This document shows positions 20,635 through 30,890 of a stretch of DNA of 64,000 bases, in pieces. The translations under genes and the position numbers were made by a program. This stretch comes from Strigamia acuminata (lineage: Eukaryota > Arthropoda > Chilopoda > Geophilomorpha > Linotaeniidae). The DNA lies in NCBI GenBank assembly GCA_949358305.1, contig OX442314.1, forward strand, positions 8,301,060 to 8,365,059, in the 5' to 3' direction. A model generated the notes under the pieces. The model was not told where the DNA came from, did no database searches, and worked only from the letters and a program-made list of their open reading frames with translations. The number at the start of each line of letters is the position of its first letter. Positions within the stretch are counted from its first letter, which is position 1.

Positions 20635-23600
20635 ACCTCCGAAATCGGAATCAGAGAATGAAAATCTGAAGATAATGGAAGATGTTGGAGAAGTTATTGA
20701 TGAATTAATTCGTCAAACAGAACTAAAAGAAAAAGGATCTCTTGATGTAAAAAAGGAGATTGTCGGCGAAACCCCGACTGAAGAAGACACTTCCAATATT
20801 CAAGATAAAGTCGAAGTTAAAGACGATAGACCAAGCTCAGTTCCAGAGACACCTGGAATTGAGGAGTGCATTAAGTTATTTGCAGCTACAACTCTTGATA
20901 CCAATGAGTTATTAGATGAATTGCCTTTGGAGCCTCCAATTACAGTTCCTCATAAATTGCGCAAGTTTGAGTGCAAAGTGGCTGGAATACCAAACAGCCA
21001 AGACCTTCCGACGTTAAAGTTAGAAACGTTAAAAGGTGTAATAACCGGAATGTTGGACTCAGGAGCAAATAAAAGCTTCCTAGCCACTTCAGTTATTAAT
21101 CAACTAGGTCTAGAAAAATATCTACGACCTATCGGACCTGGTGTCAGAGTTACGACGGCAAGTGAAGAAGTCACTCCAGATGGAACCATCCATCTTTCAT
21201 TTCGATGGACACATGGCACGTTACGTCATCCGTTCATCGTAATACCAAATAAGTATCCAATGGTACTATTGGGTTGCGATTTTATGAATAAATTAAAAAT
21301 CCAACCTAATCCACAGACGATGTCTTGGAATTTCACGCAACCTATGGATGCAGATTTACCCTACATTCCACAAGCGTTGCTGGATCGTTATTTGGAGAAA
21401 ATAGAGGAACCCGATTCCTCATTTATGACCTTTGCAAAAGCTTACGCTGCAAGTGTAACTCAAGGCAAAATTGATGAAGAGAATTTCATCCAAAAGTTAG
21501 TCGAAGAAGCTAACTTAAATTTGGAGCAATCCAAATTATTAGAAAAGATGTTATCCAAACATAAAAGGATTATTTCTAAAGATCCAGGTAAAACACACCT
21601 GGTTAAGCACAAAATTGAGCTTGACACGGAGAAACCCATCCGTGTCCCCTTTAAGAGCATAAACCCTCAAAAAAGGGAAATAATCAGACAACTTTGTCAA
21701 GACATGATTGACAAAGGCGTAGTCGTCAAAGCTGAAGGCGATTACGGAATGCGGCCAGTCCTAGTCATGCGACCAGGAAACGACCCACGCTTGTGCATTG
21801 ATTTTCGCCCCATCAATACACATACTAAGTACAACCCACCTCAAATGCCAACAATTGAGGAAATTCTGCGAGAAATCGGAGAATTCGAATGGGTCAGTAC
21901 TATAGATCTGACCAAGGGATATTGGCAGATAGAATTGCGACCTGAAGACAGAGAAAAAACTGCCTTCTGGAGCCCAATGGGAAGACTAATGTTTTTAGTC
22001 ATGCCTTTCGGATTAGTAAACGCACCAACTACTTTCCAAGAATTGATGGAAAAGGTTTTGGGTGACGTTTACAGAAAATTTGCATGGGCATATTTGGATG
22101 ACATAATTGTTGTATCCAAATCGTTCGAAGAACACATTAAACATTTAGATATAGTGTTTAAAAAATTGGCAGAAGCTAATTTACATGCGCACCCTGGCAA
22201 GACGCATCTCTGTAGAAAGGAATTAATTTTTCTAGGCTACAAAGTAGGAGTAGAAGGACTTGCAGTAGACCCTAAAAAAGTCGCTGCAATTACGCAATTT
22301 CCGGCTCCTACCAATCTTAAGGAATTACAAAGATTTCTAGGCATGGTGAATTTCTTTCACCGCCTAATCAAGAATTTGGCCACAGTGGCAGAACCACTAA
22401 GGCCTCTCTTGAAGAAAGATGCGGAGTTCGATTGGGAACTGCATCATCAGGCAGCATTCGACGCAATAAAAGACTTGCTTACGAATGCTGAAACAATGAA
22501 GATGCCTGACTTGTACATGCCATTTATTGTTCATACTGACGCCAGTAAACAAGGGTTGGGTGCAGCCCTTACACAAAAGAAAATTGTGGATGGCCAAGAA
22601 GTCGAAATGCCATGCGTGTATGCAAGCAGAAGCTTGCAACCCGCTGAAAAGAATTATACTGTGACAGAATTAGAATGTCTCGCAGTAGTATGGGGATTAC
22701 GCAAATTTCGCCCATACTTAGAGTACACTACATTCACTGTACAAACGGATCACCAAGCACTTAAGTGGTTGATGTCGTTATCTGACCCGTCGGGCAGATT
22801 AGCTCGTTGGCAAATGGAGCTGATGGCGTATTCGTTCGAAATACAATACGTCAAAGGTCCGCTAAATGTAATAGCAGACGCATTGTCACGTGCACCTGTC
22901 AGCGCACCTGACGAACCAGAAGACGATGGCGATAATGATGATTTATTATCATATTGTCCATCTCCTTGCCGAAGTTGGCAAATGGGAAAATTGAACGAAT
23001 TACCCAAGTCAATAATAGTTAATGACGACGATCAAGCATTAATTAATTTTTGTATTAACATGCATGATCCGTCAGGAACCCCTGACGTCGAATTAAGAGC
23101 TATGATGGCTAAAAAATTCGAGCTGCCAACAACAAATGTTTTAATTAAAGCATTTGCAGCTAAAATTGCGAAGCAATTAGAATGTGATCCTCCAACGAGA
23201 GATGACATTATTGCAGCGCAAAAAGCAGACGAATTTTGCCAACATATTCGCAATTACTTGCTAAACAAGCAATATCCAAGTTACATAGTAACTCGTCTTC
23301 AAAGAAGAAACTTTGAAAGACACGCGAGTACTTATCTCATTGAAGAAGATATGCTACTCCATTATCATCCTACCTCCACCGATGAATTGGGAGAGGATGG
23401 TAGGGCACTTAAAGTTGTTGTGCCAAGAAAATTGATTTATAAAATCATTTGGTTGATGCACGGACATCCACTGTCCGGCCACCCAGGCATTGCGAGGACA
23501 ATGTACCGAACTCGAAGAGTTTATACCTGGAAAGGTATGAAACGTGATATTACACGTTTTATTCAACATTGTCAAGGATGTCAGGCATGTAAGCCGAGAT

Positions 23601-24847
23601 CAAAGACCGAAATTGAAGGCGCTCAAATTGGACCATTTGGACCATTTGACTGCCTCAGTGTGGATTTGTCTGGTCCCAAACCAAGAACCAGAAAAAACAA
23701 TACCCACATTTGCGTCATCGTAGATGTCGCTACACATTGGCCCGAATTATTTCCAATGTGTAATCCAACGGCAATAAAAGTTGCCAACACAATTTATCAC
23801 TTATCAATGACTTTCGGATTTCCGAGACAAATCATAAGTGATAATGGACCACAATTTCGATCACAGGTCTATAAAGAATTTTGCAAAAAATTCGACATGT
23901 CGCGAACACCGACATCGATTTATCATCCACAAAGCAATCCTGTGGAGAGAACCAATCGAGATATTAAATATTTAGTTTCGATTTATTTAGATATTCATGA
24001 CCAATGGGATGAGTATCTACGCGAATTTGCATTCAGTTTGAGAACAACTGTAACAAGAGGCAGAGATTATTCTCCTGCTTTCTTAAATTTTTTCCGAGAA
24101 TTAAGAATTCCTTGGGATCCAAGAATTCCGGAAGGAATTTTAGTCATTGATCCAAAAAATCCGCATTTATATGTTCAGAAATTAGAAACAATAATTGCAG
24201 AGACGTATCAGCATATGATGTCTCACGTCTTAGATTTGAGACGCCGTGTCGAAGCTGAAAAATCAGATAAGAAATTCGACAACTTCAGACAAAATGATTT
24301 AGTCTGGCGAGAGTCTCATATTCTCTCAAATGCCGCTAAAGGAATAGCAGCAGGCATTTCACCGAAAAGGAATGGGCCTTATGTAATTATCAAAAGGTTA
24401 CAAGGAGGCGCCTTTCAACTTCGACGGCTGAGTGATAATAAAATTTATCCAGCTGTTCACGGCACTGAATTAATGCCGTACTTTCCCGTTTTCAACCAAG
24501 AAATTTGGCTGGAAGGGGAGGAAGTGGGTCAAAAAACAAAAAATATTGTTAATACCTTGGATGATGCTAAATTATCCAAAATTCCTGTCGAAAACACGGA
24601 ATCGAGTAAAAAATCGAAACTCAAAAATAACGAAGTCGATGAAATAAACCAGCGACTTGAAAATGTTTCTCTTGATGAAAATCTAGAAAAGGAAATGTTT
24701 TTAGAAAAAGAGAAAATTTCAAACAATGAAGTATATAACTCATCTGACATTGGAGACGATGCTGATGACAATCTAAACAAGTTGGATTGTACTTCGCGAA
24801 AGTCAAAGTACAACTTGAGATCTCGCGTTCCGCGAGCCAAGACATAG
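20588..24847 (+). CDS. pol: Pol polyprotein: protease, reverse transcriptase, RNase H, integrase
   Basis: Made by -1 frameshifting from Gag; the frame has no ATG until about 20675. Residues counted from 20621. The aspartic protease has DSGA at 146-149 and a later VLLGCDF. RT shows LCIDFRPIN (about 391), DLTKGYWQI, and the catalytic YLDD at 491-494. RNase H has HTDAS (D at 640), TELE and TDHQAL. Integrase has an H2C2 zinc finger ending HCQGCQAC, then D (DLSGP), D (SDNGPQF) and E (NPVERTNR) with 34 residues between the last two, and a GPY/F module (KRNGPYVI). An acidic tail of about 180 residues follows. All catalytic residues are present and there is no frameshift or stop. No chromodomain is visible. 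The NPVER form is, from memory, common in arthropod gypsy elements. Confidence 0.96.
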   Translation, partial: KKLVDADPSGLVDAASPPKSESENENLKIMEDVGEVIDELIRQTELKEKGSLDVKKEIVGETPTEEDTSNIQDKVEVKDDRPSSVPETPGIEECIKLFAATTLDTNELLDELPLEPPITVPHKLRKFECKVAGIPNSQDLPTLKLETLKGVITGMLDSGANKSFLATSVINQLGLEKYLRPIGPGVRVTTASEEVTPDGTIHLSFRWTHGTLRHPFIVIPNKYPMVLLGCDFMNKLKIQPNPQTMSWNFTQPMDADLPYIPQALLDRYLEKIEEPDSSFMTFAKAYAASVTQGKIDEENFIQKLVEEANLNLEQSKLLEKMLSKHKRIISKDPGKTHLVKHKIELDTEKPIRVPFKSINPQKREIIRQLCQDMIDKGVVVKAEGDYGMRPVLVMRPGNDPRLCIDFRPINTHTKYNPPQMPTIEEILREIGEFEWVSTIDLTKGYWQIELRPEDREKTAFWSPMGRLMFLVMPFGLVNAPTTFQELMEKVLGDVYRKFAWAYLDDIIVVSKSFEEHIKHLDIVFKKLAEANLHAHPGKTHLCRKELIFLGYKVGVEGLAVDPKKVAAITQFPAPTNLKELQRFLGMVNFFHRLIKNLATVAEPLRPLLKKDAEFDWELHHQAAFDAIKDLLTNAETMKMPDLYMPFIVHTDASKQGLGAALTQKKIVDGQEVEMPCVYASRSLQPAEKNYTVTELECLAVVWGLRKFRPYLEYTTFTVQTDHQALKWLMSLSDPSGRLARWQMELMAYSFEIQYVKGPLNVIADALSRAPVSAPDEPEDDGDNDDLLSYCPSPCRSWQMGKLNELPKSIIVNDDDQALINFCINMHDPSGTPDVELRAMMAKKFELPTTNVLIKAFAAKIAKQLECDPPTRDDIIAAQKADEFCQHIRNYLLNKQYPSYIVTRLQRRNFERHASTYLIEEDMLLHYHPTSTDELGEDGRALKVVVPRKLIYKIIWLMHGHPLSGHPGIARTMYRTRRVYTWKGMKRDITRFIQHCQGCQACKPRSKTEIEGAQIGPFGPFDCLSVDLSGPKPRTRKNNTHICVIVDVATHWPELFPMCNPTAIKVANTIYHLSMTFGFPRQIISDNGPQFRSQVYKEFCKKFDMSRTPTSIYHPQSNPVERTNRDIKYLVSIYLDIHDQWDEYLREFAFSLRTTVTRGRDYSPAFLNFFRELRIPWDPRIPEGILVIDPKNPHLYVQKLETIIAETYQHMMSHVLDLRRRVEAEKSDKKFDNFRQNDLVWRESHILSNAAKGIAAGISPKRNGPYVIIKRLQGGAFQLRRLSDNKIYPAVHGTELMPYFPVFNQEIWLEGEEVGQKTKNIVNTLDDAKLSKIPVENTESSKKSKLKNNEVDEINQRLENVSLDENLEKEMFLEKEKISNNEVYNSSDIGDDADDNLNKLDCTSRKSKYNLRSRVPRAKT

Positions 24848-25036
24848 TGTTGTCTTTCACCTTTTGGGTTTACCCAAAAGATCCGAGAAAGCAATCTCGT
24901 GACGTCATTCGTAGTACCCACTCGAATGACAACGTTAATCATACGTTATAATTAGTGACGTCACAAAGCGTCTCTAATCCAAGTTCGTGTTTGCAATCAA
25001 CGAACTTAGTCACTTTTTCAAAAGTTTCGAGAGTGT
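24848..25036 (+). promoter_or_regulatory. Pol-ORF3 intergenic region with hairpin and two CRE palindromes
   Basis: A perfect hairpin CTTTTGGG-TTTA-CCCAAAAG (24861-24880) follows the pol stop. TGACGTCA, the CREB/ATF site, occurs perfectly at 24900-24907 and 24956-24963. The region precedes the first possible ORF3 ATG by about 75 bp. An internal promoter for ORF3 is an inference. Confidence 0.45.
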
Positions 25037-27829
25037 ATGCATCGCATCGCCTACGTTACGACCCGAATAGTTCGACAACCTGATCGTAAGTAATTTTTCT
25101 GTATGAAAAATTTGATAAAACATAAGATTTATGTATTATTTCTCTTTCAAGACGAAAGAATTTCCGAAATTACCGGAAAACGAAAGAGAATGGACGAGGA
25201 AGCGATCCAACTCCAGGCGGACGGAGAAATGCCCATGGAAGGGGCAAATGAAGACGTTCAATTGACGCTTCAACAACGGGTAAATTATTAGAATAAATTT
25301 TTACCAAGTGTTTAAGTCAGAAAAATTGAGTAATTTCACTTTTCCTGACTTCAAACACAAGCCGCTAAAAAATAAAAATGGCGGCTATAAAAGTCACGTG
25401 CTTCAAGCATGTGCGAAGGGAGTTGCCATGACAACCAACATCCCTTAGTGACTCACAGCCACAAGCGCTAAGCTTAAAAAATATTTCAAATAAGAAATTA
25501 TTTGTTTATTTTTAAATAAACTAATTTATTTATTTTTCTTCGAATACAGATCGAGAGGGATCGAGAAACGCCATTCGCGCTTCCCGATCACGTGCCGACT
25601 CAGCACCCGCTGATTTTTCGAGCGGCATTGCCCGAAAAAATCAGAAGACTGAAGACGGCAAACAATACCTGGTGGAAGTTGCGCCACGACTTCAGCAGAT
25701 CAGCGCTGCAAGGATTTGGTGCAAAAGGAAGATTCATCGAGCGCCTTCACGTGGACGGTGTCGACGAAATCGAGTGGACGCTCGACGAGAGCCCCCCAGG
25801 ACCGCTTGCAGCAGAGTTGCTGCACAACCAGTGGCCAGTGACGCCACGAGAGCGTCACGAGCGCAGAAGAGCGCTAAAGAGTACCGGAATTAATTACGGT
25901 GCTCTAACCCAATTGAGGAAGAACCTCAAGACGACACAACGCGAAGTCGTTAAACGGTATCGCAAATCCGTTCGTGACGGGAACCCACAACTTCCCGTCA
26001 CACAAACCGAGCTCCACCAGTTGGCGCTCGCCGGGTGTTTTAACGATTTTCCGGGATTTTTCCCGTCCAAAGCACTCAGAGCTGCCGCGGTGCAGCTTCG
26101 CGTCGACGAAAATCGACAACTGGCTCGAGAACACGAGGCAGAGGAGCAAGCGCGTTGCGCTCTCCCTTTTTATCAAGAAGATGAAATTCCGGCCCCAGCG
26201 GCCATCAATCCTCCGCCGCAAGACGAGGATTTGAGGGTGGGGCAACTCCCTCCGCCGGTTCCAGTCCGACCGATGTTCCGCGAATCAAGCCGCGATCGAG
26301 AGGAACGTCAGAAGCGATCACGCCCATATTCGACTGACGCGCAGCCATCACGCCCGCAGTCGCGACGAGGACGGACACCAGAGTCGTTTGGCTCGTCGTC
26401 TTCGCTGAGTTTTGAATCGGACTCCACAATTAAGTCCGCCCGAAGTAGCCGAACCGCCTCCACGTTCAAAGTGGACAACTCGGCTACTCCATACGCCATG
26501 AGACGTGTTGTCGGTGATATTTCTCCCGACTGTAGCGTGCCAGTACCTGGACATGCTAGCCGCTTGCCCGAACAAGGATATGTTTCCCGCTTGCCGGCTG
26601 GAGTTAGCAACCTGCAACTCCGGCCATTTTTTAGTGAGTCATTCGGCCCACAATGGACCTGCTACGAGCAGCAACCCATTAGAGCACAGCAGGAAGTGCT
26701 CCAGAAGCTGGACGCATACCAAAGCGCCCAGATCGCCGAGTCGCAGAAGGACTGGCAGAGACTAGCTGAAAGGCTAGAAGTCTCCGACATCAATACCATT
26801 GATGATCCCCGTCTGATGGATTTTCAGCGTCAGCTAATTCCGGGGATGACTAGGGTGTTGTACCCTGGTGTTCTTCCTTCGCCAGGACAGGCGTTAGCGG
26901 CCATAACGTACCTTTGGACCGCGCCGATGGGCCTGTCGGAGAAGAAAGTCGAGCTGTGGTACCACCTCAGGCTCGACCCGCCTACGATCTTAGCCGAGCT
27001 AATAAAGCAAGTCGTAGCAAACGGTGAGACCGAAGAAGAGGCCGCCGTTCGGTTGCGAACCGAGTGGTCCTTTGCGAAGGCCACGGCGCGAATGACCGGA
27101 AGACCACCGCTTCCAGTTACAAGCGCCACAGCAGCTGCGTCACTGGCTGTTTTCCAGTCGGCCCAAGAGGGCGCTGGATGTTCATTTTGGCCAGAGAACG
27201 CCGGAAGTTCTCAAACTCCAGCCGGAGTTCAACGGGTAGTCGAAACCCGTCAGCTCCCCGGTGTGGGTCGAGCACCGGGACGAGGCGTCACACCCTCGTC
27301 AACCTCCGCACCCGCGTTGGTTTTCTTGGGCCCGCAGTGCCAGTTTGACGATGCCACGACGGAAGACTCACGTCCGCCGCCGCCGCCAGCCAAGCCGGAG
27401 ACGAAGGTCAAGCCGCTGAAAAAAGAGTCGGCTTTCAAGACCCTAATGCGCCTGTATCCGCACTTCTATTTGACGCCGGATACGCGAACACTGCTTAGCA
27501 ACAACCACAAGTTGTCGAGGCAGGTGTTTATGTGGCTCGAGGACCACATCCGGGTGTTAAGCCCACCATCGGTGCTCCATGATCGACTCCTGAGAGCACG
27601 ATTAGCGCCAGAGGATCCAATCGAGTTCGCGGCGCTAGGATTCTTCAACCGAGCGAACTCGGCAAGAATCATCCAGGTTTGGCTTCATGTCAACCCTGGA
27701 ATGGTCTCCGGACCAAACGCAGGTCGCGACCTGTGTACGGTTAACGAGCGGTCCAACCCGAGGGACGACACCACGGATATGATGCGCCCGTTGACGCCTG
27801 AGCGAACTCAGACCATGGACGAATCATAA
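25037..27829 (+). CDS. ORF3: spliced GC-rich gene of the retrotransposon, function unknown
   Basis: Three exons are inferred: 25037-25085 (ATG start), 25152-25279 and 25550-27829. Donors are GTAAGT and GTAAAT; acceptors are CTCTTTCAAG and CGAATACAG. The phases (1, then 0) fit and 818 codons stay open, so splicing is well supported. Alternatively the first exon is supplied from the 5' leader. The protein is rich in Arg, Pro, Ser and Glu, with a basic segment in the second exon (GKRKRM), a Ser/Arg-rich low-complexity middle (about 290-350), a proline run (PPPPPAKPE) and helical, tryptophan-containing stretches near both ends. I see no signal peptide, membrane helix, zinc finger or enzyme motif, so it is not an obvious envelope. 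It is much richer in G and C than gag and pol, which suggests a separate origin. It lies between pol and the purine tract, where extra genes sit in envelope-bearing elements. Confidence 0.75.
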
Positions 27830-27867
27830 ATTGGTTCGTTCATTTTCTCTCCATGTAAGATTCGTCT

Positions 27868-27881
27868 TAAATGGGGGGATG
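27868..27881 (+). promoter_or_regulatory. Polypurine tract
   Basis: AAATGGGGGGATG directly precedes the TG of the 3' LTR. It is the expected primer site for plus-strand DNA synthesis. The T and final TG make it slightly impure. Confidence 0.75.
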
Positions 27882-28840
27882 TGTGGTGATCTCAAAATAT
27901 TCACCAACTTAGAAGATTAAATTAATTATCTTCTAATTAATTTGACTGTGGCACACGCCAAGTCAGATCATGTGACCGAGGGGAGAAATCCTCTCTAGGC
28001 ACATATCACCCCAGGTTGTCCGGGGTGAAAACGGTTATTAGCCGTTATGGTGCAATATGGTGTAATAACCACTAGTTGCACCCATTTGAGCTAAGTGCGC
28101 AGGTTTTCTGCGCAATATTGAAGCGTGCTGGGCTCGCGTCTTGGCTCAAATCGGGACTCTGAAAAATACAACAACAACCTCAACATCACTGCTTTTGCTC
28201 CTGAAAGAAAAGTATTGATAGAGGACCGTTGTAACTCAGTTTCACCTGCTATCTTTGTGTATCAAACGCACAAAGCCAGCAATCCTGCTTGAATTAGCCG
28301 TCGCTAATTCCAGCAATCGAGAAGAGAAGATTCCCGACGATCGTGAACCATCGCCGTCGCTGTTGCGCGAACGACAGCCACCGCCATCGTACGAAAGCCG
28401 GACGCCTACAGCCGTCAACCACCGCCGCCGAGCCGTCGCACGAGCCGTAGAAGGAGCCCACGAGAACCATCGTCTTCGACCATCGTTCGTGAGTTCGTAG
28501 AACGAAGACAATTTGCCTTCGCCTAACAACTTCAAGTTGTTTAAGCGCCATTTCTGACGCTTTGTAGCTTGCAACAGTCGTTGCAAGCCCTTCCTTTGTT
28601 TCATTGTTTCCCGCTCATTTTATTCTGTGATATTCATAATCATAATTAGTATATATTGTAATTTATCGAATAAAACATTTGTGTGATTTTTATTACCATA
28701 ATAAACTGTCTTTTTATTCCTATTTCCGTAAACTTAACCCTAGACAAGTTTCGGCCGCGATATAAGTCTTGTAAAGCATTCACCTGCGGTTTCTGCTTAA
28801 TTTATTAGAAATTAAGTGGATAAAAACCCGGATCGCAGCA
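27882..28840 (+). repeat. 3' long terminal repeat, 959 bp
   Basis: Same length and, by eye, the same sequence as 16504-17462, ending CGCAGCA before the ATGT duplication at 28841-28844. Confidence 0.97.
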
Positions 28841-29388
28841 ATGTTTACATGGTCACAGTTTTCCAGATAAGTGAATATTCAGATTTTATTTATCTAGATA
28901 ACCGTTTGCGTTTACATGACGTTAGTTTTCTGGTAAACATGACGTCATACGAGAATTACCCACACTGCTCTTTGATTATCTGGAACAACAAAATGGCTGT
29001 TGATCCATTTCAGCCAAACAAATAAAATGGTGGTTAGGAAAGAGGTTTTTGCTCGAATCTTTGCAATGGTGCCTAATATGCAAATTCTGATCCCAAAAAT
29101 GGTGGTTTTAGCTGATTTCACATTGATTTCGGTACCAAATGTCGTTGGTACGTAGGCCTAACTTATTTTTACTACAACGATCCGACGATATCTCGATCAA
29201 GTTTTTGAATTTTCGCATGCACGGGTGTTTACATGCAGTTTTCAATGCGCAAAACGCCCAAAATCTAGCTCATACAAATGGAATTTAGTTTTCCAGATAA
29301 GTCTGTCTTTTCTAGAAAACTGATTTGTTTACATGATCAGTTTTCCAGAAAAGTAAAATTCGCATTTTCACTTATGTAAACATGGTAA

Positions 29389-30013
29389 ATGAAATGTAAA
29401 AATTATATTGGAATAAAATACAAATTATTTCAATTGACATTTTATTGTTTCGGTCAGAAATTGTGTCATTTTAAATAAAATAATTGCTTCAACTTTCATG
29501 TGTGTAAAAGTATGCAAATTGGCAATAAAATTCTTTAAGTTTTCATTCTTCGCGCGATGAAATTACCTGTTTTTTATTACTCAATTAAGTGGTTTCATTT
29601 ATTGATTTTCAATACTTTTTTTTTTCACTTTAAAATTGTAAATGAAATTTTGTAAAAGTTAATTAATAATCAATAGAAAAAGTAAATAAAAAAACCTTTT
29701 AAGAAATCTAACAAGAATGAAAGCAAGAAAAAACCTCGAGCACCAAATTTATGTTATTGTATTATCTGGCCTTTTCTGTTTCGTTTCTATGGAACATGCT
29801 TGGTTTATCAGACGATTAAAGGATAAAAAAATTGTTTCAAGATGAACTGCACCAAATGTAGCTGTTAACTTACAACCAGACTTGCTGTGAGATCAACTAA
29901 GGTTTAGACAGAGATTTTACGTTCAGTTTTCCATGAAAAGGCAATCTATTAGTGCCAATACGTCAAATCTAATACAAAATCTATTAAATCTTGTACAATC
30001 TGTATCAAAACTT
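29389..30013. other. No gene recognised; AT-rich, with the edge of a CTTGTACAA-type repeat
   Basis: From about 29965 a few AAATCTTGTACAA units appear. They continue beyond the next MITE, which therefore landed in a minisatellite. Confidence 0.45.
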
Positions 30014-30408
30014 TACTCTGTCCGTGTGTAACTTGAGCCTATTTCCGATTGGCTGAGCCTTTTCACTTGTGTAGTAATACCAAAAGTAGATCAAAACAAT
30101 GGTTGCCATTTTGACTGCTTTCCAGACGAAACAACCAATAAAAAAATTTGAAAATTGTTTTGTTACCTTGGAAGAAGCAAGCAATAAACTTAATAAACAG
30201 GAATGTTGAAATAAACCAACATAAATCTTTATTTTATGACTTCAAGATACATTTTCTTAGAAAATACAAACAACATTACGTCATTTCAACGATTAAAATC
30301 ATCAAACAAATTAAAACCACTGAACTATTTTTCCTGGTGGCAGCACAGAGTGAGTTATGAGGCTCAGCCAATTAGAAATAGGCCCAAGTTACACATGGAC
30401 AGAGTATA
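30014..30408. mobile_element. Family-A MITE inserted in a minisatellite
   Basis: TACTCTGTCCGTGTGTAACT on the left is mirrored by the right end TACTCTGTCCATGTGTAACT (inverted, before 30408). Interior hallmarks are CACTTGTGTAGTAAT, AAGCAAGCAATAAA and TTTTCCTGGTGGCAGCACA. TA-type ends fit Tc1/mariner. Confidence 0.85.
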
Positions 30409-30545
30409 GTACAAATTTTATCAAATCTTGTACAAATTCCATCAAATCTTGTACAAATTCCATCAAATCTTGTACAAATTCCATCATATCTTGTACAAAT
30501 TCCATCAAATCTTGTACAAATCCAGTACAAATCTCCACTCCAGAA
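30409..30545. repeat. 21-bp minisatellite (CAAATTCCATCAAATCTTGTA)
   Basis: About six units. Both strands are open for 60-69 codons because the unit length is a multiple of three. Confidence 0.9.
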
Positions 30546-30890
30546 AAAATGCTTCAAATCCAGTAAAAATCCACCAAATCCAGTAAAAAATCCATCAAAT
30601 CCAGTAAAAATCCATCAAATCCAGTAAAAATCCATCAAATCCAGTAAAAATCCATCAAATCCAGTAAAAATCCATCAAATCCAGTAGAAATTCATCAAAT
30701 CCAGTAGAAATCCATCAAATCCAGTAGAAATCCATCAAATCCAGTAGTAATCAATAAAATCCAATAGAAAAAAAAATCATAAAATCCAGTAGAGAAAAAA
30801 ATCATAAAATCCAGTAGAGAAAAAAATCATAAAATCCAGTAGAGGAAAAAAATCATAAAATCCAGTAAAATTCATGAAATCCAGTTAAAA
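30546..30890. repeat. Minisatellites of 20 and 25 bp (CCAGTAAAAATCCATCAAAT and derivatives)
   Basis: About ten 20-bp units are followed by about four 25-bp units of the AAAATCCAGTAGAGAAAAAA type. The unit appears to have evolved stepwise from the preceding 21-bp array, since CCA-TCAAAT is shared. The stretch 30890-31790 has no feature I can support. Confidence 0.9.

Larger units (their letters stand above)
16504..28840 (+). mobile_element. Complete Ty3/gypsy-type LTR retrotransposon with a third ORF, 12.3 kb
   Basis: Parts in order: 5' LTR (16504-17462), primer binding site (17465-17482), Gag (17577-20600), -1 frameshift signal (20588-20634), Pol (to 24847), spliced ORF3 (25037-27829), purine tract (about 27870-27881) and 3' LTR (27882-28840). 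The order protease, RT, RNase H, integrase in Pol places it in Ty3/gypsy (Metaviridae-like). At over 12 kb it is long for the group, owing to the 1007-aa Gag and ORF3. All frames are intact and the LTRs look identical, so it inserted recently and may still be active. No envelope-like membrane protein was found. Confidence 0.97.
16495..29388. mobile_element. MITE with TTACCATGTTTACAT ends, split by the LTR retrotransposon
   Basis: If the retrotransposon and one ATGT are removed, 16495-16503 joins 28845-29388 as an element of about 550 bp. Its left end TTACCATGTTTACAT is matched by the inverted right end at 29374-29388. Internal GTTTTCCAGATAAGT and GTTTACATGA motifs recur several times in both orientations. 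No ORF is present. The target duplication is unclear. Confidence 0.75.

Noticed and set aside
25037-27829. ORF3 as an envelope gene
   Set aside because: No signal peptide, membrane-spanning helix, furin-type site before a fusion-like segment, or cysteine-rich ectodomain is visible.
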